A stretch of 64,000 nt of DNA from Clytia hemisphaerica. Taxonomy: Eukaryota; Cnidaria; Hydrozoa; Leptothecata; Clytiidae. Each line of letters starts with the position of its first letter. Position 1 is the first letter of the stretch. Both the position numbers and the translations under genes were made by a program. Under the pieces are notes generated by a model, which ran no database searches, had not been told where the DNA came from, and saw only the letters and a program-made list of their open reading frames with translations. The stretch spans positions 110,474 to 174,473 of the forward strand of contig CACVBU010000477.1 in NCBI GenBank assembly GCA_902728285.1, given 5' to 3'. This document shows positions 46,343 to 57,410 of the stretch, piece after piece.

Positions 46343-47105
46343 ACGGGCGCCCAAAAAAGTTTCCTCTTTAAAACTAACTTCTAGAATCTAAAAATTTGAA
46401 AGAACCATCCGATTTCATTGAAAGAGAAAGATAAATTAAATTTGGATGGGTCATTTATAAATTGTCATAGATCAAAAGTTATCTCAATTGAAATAAAAAA
46501 GCTACTTTCAGAAGGTGCCCGAAACTAAAAATCGACCTATCAAATTTTTTTAAAACTGGCATGCAATAGCCTTACATTATTAAAAGCATTTTCATAATAA
46601 ACACATGAATTTGAAGCTGATGGGTCGGAAGGGTTTAAAATCTCATCAAAATCATTTTAATTTATTTTACCGATATTTCCCTCATATTTTTGGTTGTAGA
46701 CAGAATAAATCTATTTAAGGCTGATGTACGTGGAAACCCAATTGATATTTTGATGATTATTCAAAGTTTTTTGGCTTTTTTCGACAACTTTCTGCTTTTA
46801 TGAAATTCAACCTTCCTTTATATAACGAAAGGTATTTAGACAGCTATTATCATTTTTAATGACTAAGAGATTAATGATGTATCGTTAGTTATGCTTTTTT
46901 AATTTGATAGGTCGATTTTAACGTTTTTGAGCACTTCAGAAGTAACTTTTTTATTAATTGACATAACTTTGATCGAGTGAATCGAATTTAATAATGACCC
47001 AGCAAAGTTAGTTTATCTATCTTATTTCCAAGAAAGAAACACTTTTTTAAAACTTTAGATTTGAGAAATACTTTTAAAGAGAAACTTTTTTGTGGCGCAC
47101 CCATA
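46343..47105. mobile_element. Foldback element with arms of about 200 bp
   Basis: GGGCGCCCAAAAAAGTTTCC at the left and the complement GGGTGCGCCACAAAAAAGTT at the right start long imperfect inverted arms. Within them, 'ataaattaaatttggatgggtcatt' at about 46430 is matched in reverse at about 46990, and 'aaaaatcgacctatcaaa' at about 46525 at about 46905. No ORF. It directly precedes the minus-strand exons at 47123. Confidence 0.75.
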
Positions 47106-47122
47106 AATCGCATTTTGGAATC

Positions 47123-47701
47123 TCAGCCCATCGCAACGACACATTGAGGGTACGTGTCGGCGTTCTCGTCGGCGTCAGATAAATACCAGCCACAGTAGAT
47201 GCAAATGGGCTCGTAGCCACATGAATAGTAGAGCTTTTCCACAAGGTCCAAACAATCGTGATCTCTGACAAAGACGTCTACGCCGTGTGGAAGTTGAACA
47301 TTATCGAAAAAAAAACCATTACAGTTAAGTGTTTTCATAACTAAAACAACCCGAGGGAAAAAAATAAAATGCTTGAGCGATAGAGTGTTCCGAGTAAAAG
47401 GGGGCAGAAATGGCCTATATATGCTAAGAAAGGGCTGAAAAAATCGTCGGTCAGCAAAATATTAGTGAAAAATCTAAAACTAACCAAACAAAAAGCCACA
47501 TGAATAGCCAAAACCTTCCAAAAACTCATTGATAGCTTTCCGTTGGGTTGCCTTGATCTTCTTTTTTGAAAACACTAATCGCCATTTTTCACATTCTTCA
47601 CACTGTAACATTATATCCGTATTTTTGGCATGTTGGACTGACGGTGAAAATGTCAATTTCTTCCTCTTATTTGCCGGACGTGCATTCAAACTAGGACGAC
47701 T
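47123..47701 (-). CDS. Zinc-binding C-terminal exons of a gene B-type protein
   Basis: Minus strand. Exon 47701-47485 (after ttactttatag; ends ttg|gttagt) encodes NARPANKRKKLTFSPSVQHA, KNTDIMLQCEECEKWRLVFS and AINEFLEGFGYSCG. The next exon, about 47310-47121, reads NVQLPHGVDVFVRDHDCLDL, VEKLYYSCGYEPICIYCG and DTYPQCVVAMG before TGA. CxxC pairs in CEEC, ICIYC and the late C suggest PHD- or ZZ-like zinc binding. I recall the 'PF.PSVQH.KNTD.MLQCEEC..WRL' block as the C-terminal part of the same uncharacterised, multi-copy cnidarian family as the 29.2-kb exon. Both exons are intact; the 5' part would lie in or beyond the assembly gap. Confidence 0.6.
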
Positions 47702-47831
47702 CTATAAAGTAAATAAAAGTACGGACTTGAGATTCAAATAAATTTGCGCGTGCGTCACACATTCGATCGTTCGATTTGAAAGAAAACTTTTAGTGTAGAG
47801 CGGGTTTAATTTTTTGTAGTGTGATGTATAC

Positions 47832-48229
47832 NNNNNNNNNNNNNNNNNNNNNNNNNNNNNNNNNNNNNNNNNNNNNNNNNNNNNNNNNNNNNNNNNNNNN
47901 NNNNNNNNNNNNNNNNNNNNNNNNNNNNNNNNNNNNNNNNNNNNNNNNNNNNNNNNNNNNNNNNNNNNNNNNNNNNNNNNNNNNNNNNNNNNNNNNNNNN
48001 NNNNNNNNNNNNNNNNNNNNNNNNNNNNNNNNNNNNNNNNNNNNNNNNNNNNNNNNNNNNNNNNNNNNNNNNNNNNNNNNNNNNNNNNNNNNNNNNNNNN
48101 NNNNNNNNNNNNNNNNNNNNNNNNNNNNNNNNNNNNNNNNNNNNNNNNNNNNNNNNNNNNNNNNNNNNNNNNNNNNNNNNNNNNNNNNNNNNNNNNNNNN
48201 NNNNNNNNNNNNNNNNNNNNNNNNNNNNN
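47832..48229. other. Assembly gap, 398 Ns
   Basis: A run of N separates the divergent coding regions at 47.1-47.7 kb (minus) and 48.2-49.4 kb (plus). First exons or a shared promoter may be hidden here. Confidence 0.99.
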
Positions 48230-49408
48230 GCCCAAGAATTGTCAAAATCTTTGCCGCCGTCTGATTTTAAGGAGGTTGAAGATGTAACTGGTAAAAAGAT
48301 TGACCCTGAAACTCACCAATTTCTTTACCGGGCTAAACTTAAAGATCAAGCTGAACAGGTTTGGCTGAGTGAAGCATGTTTTAATCGGCCTGTTCAGTAC
48401 AATCATAGAAGTGGACTCAAGTCATGCACATTGTTTGCCAGGGAAGCAAATTCAGAAAAACTTATTTCAGAGAACTCTCAAAAGGGCTTGAAAAGAAAAG
48501 CAATCGATATGCCTAATTCCAATAATGTCAAACAGTTGAGAACTGATAGAGCTGCTAATCATTCAAAGAAATCTCGACCAATAGGCAATGGCAAAGAAAT
48601 TTCAACAAAAACGTTGTCTTTGCTTAAGTCTTATGCATTTCCTAAATTGTTAAAGCCTATTTCTGTAACTTCCACAACATCCGCCACTTCCACAACATCC
48701 GCCACTTCCACAACATCCGCCACTTTAACTTCTAGCTCTCAAAATAAAATCGTCAGTATCTCTGATGACGAATTCAATCAGGACATAATTTTAGGCTGTG
48801 ATAAGCAAAGAGATTCTGATACAGATGATGGTTTGAGTATGGAAGATGACTTGAAAATCAGTAAAGGTCAATGGTTGGTTAGTAAACATCTGGAGAAAGC
48901 AAGCAAACTCTTAAAAAACCAGTTCCCCAATTTGCAAGGTCTGCAAAAGACTATATTTGGACAATCTAGAAAGTTTGAGACTAGATTTGAATCATTGAAA
49001 GGTGATCGAATACAGATTCATAATGATGGTGATAAACACTGGGTATTCTCTTTCTCTGAAGACAGAAAACTCAGTCTATATGATAGCATGAAAACCAAGC
49101 CAACAGAAAACTTGAAAAGCCAATTGCTAAAATGTTATGCCAATGAATGCTCAGAAAAGGGAATACTGAAAGTCCGATACCGAAACGTGTGTAGGCAACA
49201 AGGTTTTAATGACTGTGGATTATATGCCATTGCCTTTGCCACTGATGTTGCCCATGGAAATAATCCGGAAAATATACATTATGAACAAAAAGAAATGAGA
49301 CCCCATCTTTTGCAATGCTTCAAAACTGGTTTTATGTCTCTCTTTCCTCGCTCTAATGAATCTTGCAAAAAGGTAGGTGAACATTATTTTGAAATAGAAG
49401 TAAAGTAG
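48230..49408 (+). CDS. Chromodomain-like plus Ulp1/C48-type cysteine protease protein (5' end in gap)
   Basis: One frame is open from the gap edge to TAG at 49406, about 392 residues, with no ATG near the gap, so the start is missing. The first ~50 residues (FKEVEDVTGKKIDPETHQFL, YRAKLKDQAEQVWLSEACFN) have chromodomain shape (V.di...Y..K......W......). A Lys-rich linker, a threefold 24-bp repeat (STTSAT) and an acidic stretch follow. The last ~160 residues are Ulp1-like: DGDKHWVFSF (His, codon 49037), SLYDSM (Asp, 49082), then RQQGFNDCGLYAIAFA (Gln two to three residues before FNDCG; Cys at 49214). C48 proteases remove SUMO or related modifiers. The triad looks intact, but the domain is short and may come from a transposon-borne Ulp1 lineage, as in some Ginger-type or other DNA elements. 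Substrate unknown. Confidence 0.78.
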   Translation, partial: AQELSKSLPPSDFKEVEDVTGKKIDPETHQFLYRAKLKDQAEQVWLSEACFNRPVQYNHRSGLKSCTLFAREANSEKLISENSQKGLKRKAIDMPNSNNVKQLRTDRAANHSKKSRPIGNGKEISTKTLSLLKSYAFPKLLKPISVTSTTSATSTTSATSTTSATLTSSSQNKIVSISDDEFNQDIILGCDKQRDSDTDDGLSMEDDLKISKGQWLVSKHLEKASKLLKNQFPNLQGLQKTIFGQSRKFETRFESLKGDRIQIHNDGDKHWVFSFSEDRKLSLYDSMKTKPTENLKSQLLKCYANECSEKGILKVRYRNVCRQQGFNDCGLYAIAFATDVAHGNNPENIHYEQKEMRPHLLQCFKTGFMSLFPRSNESCKKVGEHYFEIEVK

Positions 49409-49764
49409 TGCTATTCGAACATGCCTACTCAATCAATGCCTTCAATTTTACTTTATTTAAAAAACTGAAATAACTTCACAAATACAGAATATTTTAAGCT
49501 TTCTATGTTTAGATTAGTGGCAATTGGACCATCTGTAGGATTAAATGTTACCTTTCAGACTCCTTGATGTAAATATGTATGATAGTATGTTTGTAGTATC
49601 AGAGGTGGTAAATTGCTGCTATTTATTTTGTTTGAAAATTTGTTTATTATCCATCATTAGTTTGAAGCTTTATTTCATACTAGAGGAAGTTTCTGTTGAT
49701 ATTTGTTATTGTTGATATTTGTTTTTGTTGATATTTGCTATTGTTGACATTCCTTCTGAGCTTG

Positions 49765-49776
49765 TATAAATAAAAG
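49765..49776 (+). promoter_or_regulatory. Candidate polyadenylation signal for the protease gene
   Basis: AATAAA in 'tataaataaaagtc', about 360 bp after the stop. A second candidate (aaagggtt...aataaaag) lies near 49867. Placement is by distance only. Confidence 0.35.
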
Positions 49777-50309
49777 TCTTTGCGTTCATTTTCACTTTTT
49801 GAATATATAAAGGGTTCCGGTCTGAAAGGTAACATTTTTTCGGTGTGATGGACAACCAAGAAAGGTTTAATAAAAGTCCTCAATATTCGTGTTCTTCCAA
49901 TTTGCATAGCTAACATGGTTATGATCAATGATTATTTATTAGATTCTTTCTGAAGCCGCGAGTGCGGGGCGTCTTCAATTTTCAATTCTGGAAAGTGTTT
50001 TTCTTTTACTAGACCCTCAACCAAAAAATTTTACCCCAATTCATTTCGGCTATACTATAGGCAAAACTGATTACATCTATACATCCACAATTAAAAACCA
50101 TAGTTCTGTCTCCCCTGTTGACTAAACTAATTATTGAAACCATCGTCATCGTAAAATCATATAAATCAGGTTCAGCAGATAGATTAGGTTCACTGGCTAT
50201 TAGTCCTTTTGATATTCATGTATGGTTTAGATCGATGTTTCTCCTCTCTCCTCTCGTTTCTCAAAGATCTGAAAAAAAGAAGGTTCAATATTTTATGAAC
50301 TACCTTACA

Positions 50310-52025
50310 TATAGTGCACAGGGGTCTGAACCCCCCCTCCCCATTTTAATTTCACCTCCCCTCCCCCAATCTTAATTTCACCCCCCTCCTATTTTAATTT
50401 CACCCCCCCCCTATTTTAGATTTCAAACCTGTGCTATTTGCAGCAGCAGTTCACCAGTCATTCAAAACAAAACATTGAATTTGTATTAAAAATTGTATAA
50501 AAAAAGAGTTCGACATCTGCACAATGTGCATTTAGCTATCTACACTTATTTCTTAGTTGTCCCACAACAAATATCTAATATAAAAAAATATGAAATATAG
50601 ACAATCAGAGACAATTTGGTCAAAAGTTATCCCCTATTTCTACTTGACCCCCCTCCCCCTTTCCCAAAAAAAATCTCAAATCCCCCATTTTATTCAGAAA
50701 ATCTCCTATTTCCCCTATATAGCACTTTTGGAAAAGTTGGATTCTCCCTTAAAAAAGCGGGAGCTCACTGAACCCCCCCCCTCCTATTTTAATTTCACCC
50801 CCTCCTATTGTAATTTCACCCCCCCTATTTTAAATTTCAAACCTGTGCTATTTGCAGCAGCAGTTCACCAGTCATTCAAAACAAAAACATTGAATTTGTA
50901 TTAAAAATTGTATAAAAAAAAGAGTTCAACATCTGCACCATGTGCATTTAGCTATCTACACTTATTTCTTTATAGTTGTCACACAACAAATATCTAATAT
51001 AAAAAAAATATGAAATATAGACAATTAGGTCAAAAGTTATCCCCTATTTCTACTTGACCCCCCCCCCCCTTTCCCAAAAAAAATCTCAAATCCCCCATTT
51101 TATTCAGAAAATCTCCTATTTCCCCTATATAGCACTTTTGGAAAAGTTGGATTCTCCCTTAAAAAAGCGGGAGCTCACTGAACCCCCCCCCTCCTATTTT
51201 AATTTCACCCCCTCCTATTGTAATTTCACCCCCCCTATTTTAAATTTCAAACCTGTGCTATTTGCAGCAGCAGTTCACCAGTCATTCAAAACAAAAACAT
51301 TGAATTTGTATTAAAAATTGTATAAAAAAAGAGTTCGACATCTGCACAATGTGCATTTAGCTATCTACACTTATTTCTTAGTTGTCACACAACAAATATC
51401 TAATATAAAAAAAATATGAAATATAGACAATTAGGTCAAAAGTTATCCCCTATTTCTACTTGACCCCCCTCCCCCCCCCCCCCAAAAAAAAACATCTCAA
51501 ATCCCCCATTTTATTCAGAAAATCTCCTATTTCCCCTATATAGCACTTTTGGAAAAGTTGAGTCCTCCCTTAAAAAAGCGAGAGCTCACTGAACCCCCCC
51601 TCCCATTTTAATTTGACCCCCCCCCCCAATCTTAATTTCACCCCTCCTATTTTAATTTCACCCCCCCCCCTATTTTAAATTTCAAACCTGTGCTATTTGC
51701 AGCAGCAGTTCACCAGTCATTCAAAACAAAAAAACGTTTAATTTGTATTAAAAATTGTATAAAAAAAGAGTTCAACATCTGCACCATGTGCATTTAGCTA
51801 TCTACACTTATTTCTTTATAGTTGTCACACAACAAATATCTAATATAAAAAAATATGAAATATAGACAATTAGGTCAAAAGTTATCCCCTATTTCTACTT
51901 GACCCCCCCCTCCCCCCAAAAAAAATCTCAAATCCCCCATTTTATTCAGAAAATCTCCTATTTCCCCTATATAGCACTTTTGGAAAAGTTGGATCCTCCC
52001 TTAAAAAAGCGAGAGCTCACACTTT
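50310..52025 (+). repeat. Tandem array of about four ~410-bp units with poly-C tracts
   Basis: The phrase 'tatttctacttgacccccc' recurs at about 50636, 51046, 51452 and 51890 (spacings ~410, 406, 438). Each unit also carries 'cccattttattcagaaaatc', 'tagcacttttggaaaagttg', 'cctgtgctatttgcagcagc' and 'gttcaacatctgcac'. Copies two and three are almost identical, so expansion is recent. C9-C14 runs vary between units. The open frames inside are repeat products, not genes. Confidence 0.92.
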
Positions 52026-55000
52026 GACCTTTTTCCTCTGTAGTCAAGAAAATAACGTTGCCTTTGTTTCATAAACCAAAATAATGTGTATGTGTGTGTG
52101 TGTCAAGCAAGGGATGGAACAGTCATTATTATGAAATGTATATACCCTTCAATAAATTAAAGACACAAAACATTTTACAATTTGAAATTTGTAACAAAGA
52201 TATTTTACCAAAACAGGGTTGCTCCCTCTGCCAGAAATTTCCAGAATTAGGTAAAAGTTGGTGGTGGTGTCTGGAAAGTTTGAAATTGGCATAAACTGTC
52301 TGGAAAAAATCTGGAATTCGAAGGAAAAAGTCCTGAATGAAATTTAATAAACTTTCCAGAAGTTGGTAACTTTGATCCTAACTAGTTTGTTTTGTTGGCA
52401 ACCAAATCTTATGAATTATGTTCATTTTGATATTTCTCATTCCTTTAAATTGGTCAATCTGGCCATTATAATGACCTTTAAAGAAATACTGACAACTTTC
52501 CTAATGGATTCAATAACTGAAAAATATTGGGTATTTTGCCGGAATGTCTGGGTTTTTGTTGACATTTTCAGGTAAAAATCTGGAAAGAAATGTGGCCTTT
52601 GAAACCAAACTTTTGGAATTTTGAACTTGCAAAAGCTGTAGCAACCCTGTAAAATGAACACTCTAATGCCAACGGATACAAAATGAAAACGCACTACGAA
52701 GCAGTTCCAATATCAAGTGTTATATACACTTAAATCTTCAATAATAGTCCTTGTCCGTAGGACTACTACTGTCCCTCAGGGGTCAATATTGTATAAACTT
52801 TTTCTCTATAGTGAAGAAAATAACTATTTGCCTTTGTTTCATGAACCAAATTATTGTGTGTGTCAAGGGATGGAACATTCATTATTACCATGCTGCATTG
52901 ATCTTGATGAAATATTCAATAAATTACAATTTATAAAGCATATAGTTGATACCGCAATTGCATACCAAGACTGGCATTGTTTGCCATTTGTAATGGTTGT
53001 GTTGCAATGTTATGGAAATTCTCTTCGAATTTTCCACAGACAAATCACACTACAATTTGAAATCTGCAACCAAGATATTTTACAAAAATAAACACTGTAA
53101 TGCCAGCTAGCCTCATACTACAAAAGCAGTTCAAATTTCAAGTTTCATACATACACTGTTTAACAACTTAAACCTTCAGTATTAGTCCTTGTTTTTCCCT
53201 AAAAAGGAACCTTGATTTCAACTATACATAAAAAATATTGTGTCAAGGCATGAAATTACCATACTGCATTGATCTTGATGAAATATTATACCCTTCAATA
53301 AATTACAATTTATAAAGCATATTGTTGATACTGCAATTGTTTACCAAGACTGACATTGTTTGCAATTTGTAATGGTTGTTTTGCAAAATGTTATGGAAAT
53401 TCTCTTCAAATTTTTCCACAGACAAATCATACTACAATTTGAAATCTGCAACCAGGATATTTTACAAAAAAGAAAACTGTAATGCCAGCTAGCCTCATAC
53501 TACAAAAGCAGTTCAAAGTTTCGTACATAAATACATACACTGTTTAACAATTAAATCTTCGATAGAAGACCTTTTTCCTTGAAAAGGAACCTTGTTTTCA
53601 ACTATACATCAAACAAATTTCTCAATGCTACCATAAGCCATCGAATGTAGTTAGTCTACATTCCTTTTGCTTTGGAACTTTTTATAAAACATGCTTGAGA
53701 TAAAGTTTCAAAAGAAGGTCTGAAATAACCGACTAAATGTTTTCTGGTCATGTAAAACAGAGGGCCAACACATATTTTCCTTATTACCCTCCAGTGTGGC
53801 CATTTCATCCATGTCGTCAGTCATTCCAATAGCCCTTGGAACCTCTTGTGCCATATGTAATATATTGCCACGATAAACCTGAACTTTCCATTGTTTTCTT
53901 GTTTCTTAAGGCACGCAGTTGATACCGCATTTTTCAGCAAAATTGGTATTGTTTGCCATTTATATTGGTTATTAGTTATTCTACTCTTCCAATCGTTGTT
54001 TGTAAAATATTCTCCTGGGTGCAATAATATAATATCATGAGTAAAAATAAGCGTAAAAGTTTAGATAACTAGATTGTTTGCTGGTCTTGGAAATTGTGTC
54101 TTTTTCTCACATTTTTCCTCTACTTAATCCAGTTGTCTCTCTGATCCTTGAGTACTAAATGATATTGCTTTGCAGAGGAAAGAGCAATGAAAATCTTACC
54201 TTACGCCTAAAGCACAGTATCAATACCACAGTTACTTACTCAAACTTACATCACTTGTAATTTGCATTGGTTGCTTTCCAATTTAATAGGTATTTTCTAG
54301 ATTTAAACTCTCCCAATCATTGTTTGGATAATACTCTTTTGGGTGCAATATCATAAGTAAAAACAAGGTTAACAAGTGATACTTTTTATGGACCTACCTG
54401 GTTATGCATTTAACACATATATAATTGATATCTACGTGAGCGTGACCATTAAACAATCATTCAGAACACAAATAGTGACGATTTTCTTATAGAAAAACGT
54501 TTAAAAACCAAAATTTCATGCTCTTGAAATATTATTTCATATTCAAGACTTTGTGAGCAAAAAAAGATCTATCTCATCAAAAAATTGAGTAATTTGGCTA
54601 AGAACATTGATGTATGCTTATTAATAGTGATTCTTATAGATAAACATGCATTTTTTGAGCCAACAAAAATTTTTTGAAAAAATCTGCTTGAGCCATCTTT
54701 TAACTATGATGATACCCTACTTTCATGCAAAAAATCAGAAAAAGTTATCGATCCAATTTTTCACAAAGTCCAAAAAACCCCAAATTTGCCCCCAAATTTT
54801 TTTTTTTTTTAATCTGGCTCCGTCACATTCGAGGGTTTATAGTTACATATCTTTGTGCAAAAAATCAGAAAAAACTAATGAGCCAATAACGAGGAAAGCT
54901 AATAACGAACGAACGGACAAAGGTTAATTTATAGGACCTCCACCCCACCGAGGTAGGTCCAAAAATAATATTTAAAACTGCCTTCCTCTGAGAAATTCGG

Positions 55001-55275
55001 TCTATTCTCACATTTTTCCTTACAATTTATCATTGTCAAGGAAAGTACAAATGAAAACTTCCATTGTTGATGTTGACAGCTAGAGTGTAGTGTTGATTCC
55101 TCACTTACATCATTTGCCATTTGTACTGTTGCTTTCCAATTTTCTTTCAGATTTCCGCTCTCCTAATCATTGTTTGGATAATATTCTTCTGGGTTCAATA
55201 TCATAAGTAAAACTAAGGTTTAAAATGTTTCTTGAAAATAACTAAACTGTTTCCTGGTCTGTTTTCCAAACTCAT

Positions 55276-55640
55276 CCTGTAATAAAATCTTACTCCCTAT
55301 TTTTACAGAAAGTCCTTTTCGAAGAAAACTTACTCAATGCACCAAACAATGGTCAAAAAGAGTACAAAATACCCCTCTAGGTTTATTTTATCCCCCTTCT
55401 GTAATAAAATCTTACTCCCTTTTTTACAGAAAGTCTTTTTCGAAGAAAACTTACTCAATGCACCAAACAATGGTTAAAAAGAGTACAAAATACTCCTCTA
55501 GGTTTATTTCATCCCCCTTCTGTAATAAAATCTTACCCCCTATTTTTACAGAAAGTCTTTTTCGAAGGAAACCTGCTCAATGCACCCAAAATTTACCAAA
55601 AAGAGCACGTAATATACAGTGACAAGTCAATAATTTCACA
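55276..55640 (+). repeat. Three tandem copies of a ~122-bp unit
   Basis: 'ctgtaataaaatcttac(t/c)ccc' begins copies at 55276, 55398 and 55519; each runs through 'cagaaagtc.ttttcgaag', 'caatgcacc' and 'aaagag.ac'. Copies 1 and 2 are nearly identical. It lies within the larger diverged array. Confidence 0.88.
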
Positions 55641-56282
55641 ATATAACGACAATTAATTAATGTCAATTTAAATTGACAAAAAAAAATCCAAATTTTCCTT
55701 TCTTATTAGACTCCCCCTACATTACCAACCCCTACTTTTTTATCAAATATTGGTACCCCTGTTAAAAGCCCCCTCCCGCACTCAAAATAAAGTTGGCATC
55801 ACCCCTAATTACAGAGGTAACAGGAGCTGCAAACTGACACCTAAAGCATAGTGTTGATACTGCAATTACATACTAAAACTCGCATCACTTGCCGTTTGTA
55901 TAGGTTGCTATGCTTTCCAATCTTATGAGAGTTTTCTCTGAGATTTCCACTCTCCCAATCATTGTTTTGATAATATTCTTCTGGGATCTATTTCATAATT
56001 AAAGCCATGGTGTCAGCCCCCCCCCAGAAATCTGAAGGGCACCTAGGTCAGATTAGTAGAGGGGGGCTAATGCCTTGCAATTCTTTGGGGTTACCTATTC
56101 ATTAAGGGTACCTAGCTGTCTTGATGGAGGCTCTGGGGGCTGGTTATAATATTTTCCAAATCAAATATTTCAAATTATTGAATTTTTTTACCCTCAGCAC
56201 CTAGTTTCCCATCCAATTTTTCTTTCGTTTCCCATCACGCCATCTTTATAGCATAAAAACAAAGCTTTTCTCATGCGAGTGC

Positions 56283-56527
56283 GCTTCTCGTGCTACCGTG
56301 AGATCGGGTAACTTGCATCAGTGGAGGCTAACATGCATATACCTCAAATAAATGACCTGGCTGGTCATTAAAATACAAAGTTAAATCAAAACAAAAATGG
56401 TAGAGTAGAGCTGCGAGCGGAGCTGCGTAGTTGTATTTTAATGACCAGCCAGGTCATTCATTTGAGGGCTATGCATGTTAGCCTTCACTGATGCAAGTTA
56501 CCTGATCTCACGGTAGCATAGAGAAGC
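56283..56527. mobile_element. Near-perfect long palindrome (foldback MITE), arms of about 100 bp
   Basis: The left arm from GCTTCTC through GCTACCGTGAGATCGGGTAA, CTTGCATCAGTGGAGGCTAA and GACCTGGCTGGTCATTAAAA is matched in reverse complement by 56433-56527, with only a handful of mismatches. A ~50-bp loop contains 'gagctgcgagcggagctgcg'. No ORF. Such a hairpin suggests recent insertion. Confidence 0.85.
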
Positions 56528-57249
56528 TAAAACCTCAGGATAATAGTATGCAAACATGGATAGCTAGTTGTGTTTTTGGCTCTGTTTAACCGTTTAACAC
56601 TCACACTCATAACTGATTACAATCTTCTGGTATACAAAAGAACATAAAGTGTCAATTCAAAAAAATTTATTTTGGCTGAATGGGGGTACCCTTCTCGAAT
56701 ATAACTAAAATGTTTTATGGTCAGGTATTTTGGTGCATTCTCCCATATCTGCCTTTTTACCCTAAAAGTGTTGCACTATTGCGTCTAATTTCACACCACT
56801 TGACCGTACTGTCCCTCAGAGCTTTCTGCTTTGGGTGCTATATATACTATATAATATTATTGCCCTGCCAGCTGCTGCCAGGGAAAGTGTAAATAAAATT
56901 TCCCAAGGTTTATTTAAGCCTAAGGATGAATGTTGATACCATGACTACCATGAGTTCAAAAACCATTGTTTGCCATTTGTATCGGTTGTTTCCCAATTTT
57001 ATGGAAGCTTTCCTTCAACATAATACATCCCCATCGCTCATTGTGAGAATGACAATCATGTGTACAATAATTTCTTCATTGTTTTGTTGGCTCTTTGAGC
57101 GAGGTAATACTTACAATTTCTCCTAATCATCGGCGGCCATTTGCATCAGTTGTCTCCCAATTTTATGGAAGTTTTCCACTCTACCGATCATTGTTTCATT
57201 ATCGCTTGGGCTAGTGTCATAAGTGAAACAAAGGTTTCTTTTTTCTGAT

Positions 57250-57410
57250 GAAGAAAATACACGCTTTTTTATAAAAAAAATATTCTATAAGAATACCAGG
57301 GTGAGACTTCAAACTTAGTACAAAAGGCCTCTTGTTTAGAACAATAGAAAACTAAAAATAATGCTCACCCTCAGCCAAAAAACACTATTATAAAAAAAGT
57401 CCAAACTCAT
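57250..57410. mobile_element. Copy of the 12967 MITE family, inverted
   Basis: Contains 'tattctataagaatacc', 'agaacaatagaaaa' and 'aataatgctcaccctcagcc', the complement of motifs at 12967-13115, with a third relative at 21621-21710. From 57.7 to 59.2 kb I see no gene or clear repeat. Confidence 0.55.

Noticed and set aside
47702-48264. Frames made almost entirely of unknown residues
   Set aside because: They only span the N gap.
50590-51314. Long open frames repeated in tandem (LFAAAVHQSFKTKTLNLY endings)
   Set aside because: They are translations of the ~410-bp repeat; the same frame recurs with each unit and starts in poly-C/poly-A sequence.
52717-53091. 124-codon open frame on the plus strand
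   Set aside because: It lies in the diverged repeat array, and the neighbouring copy ~375 bp away does not keep the frame.
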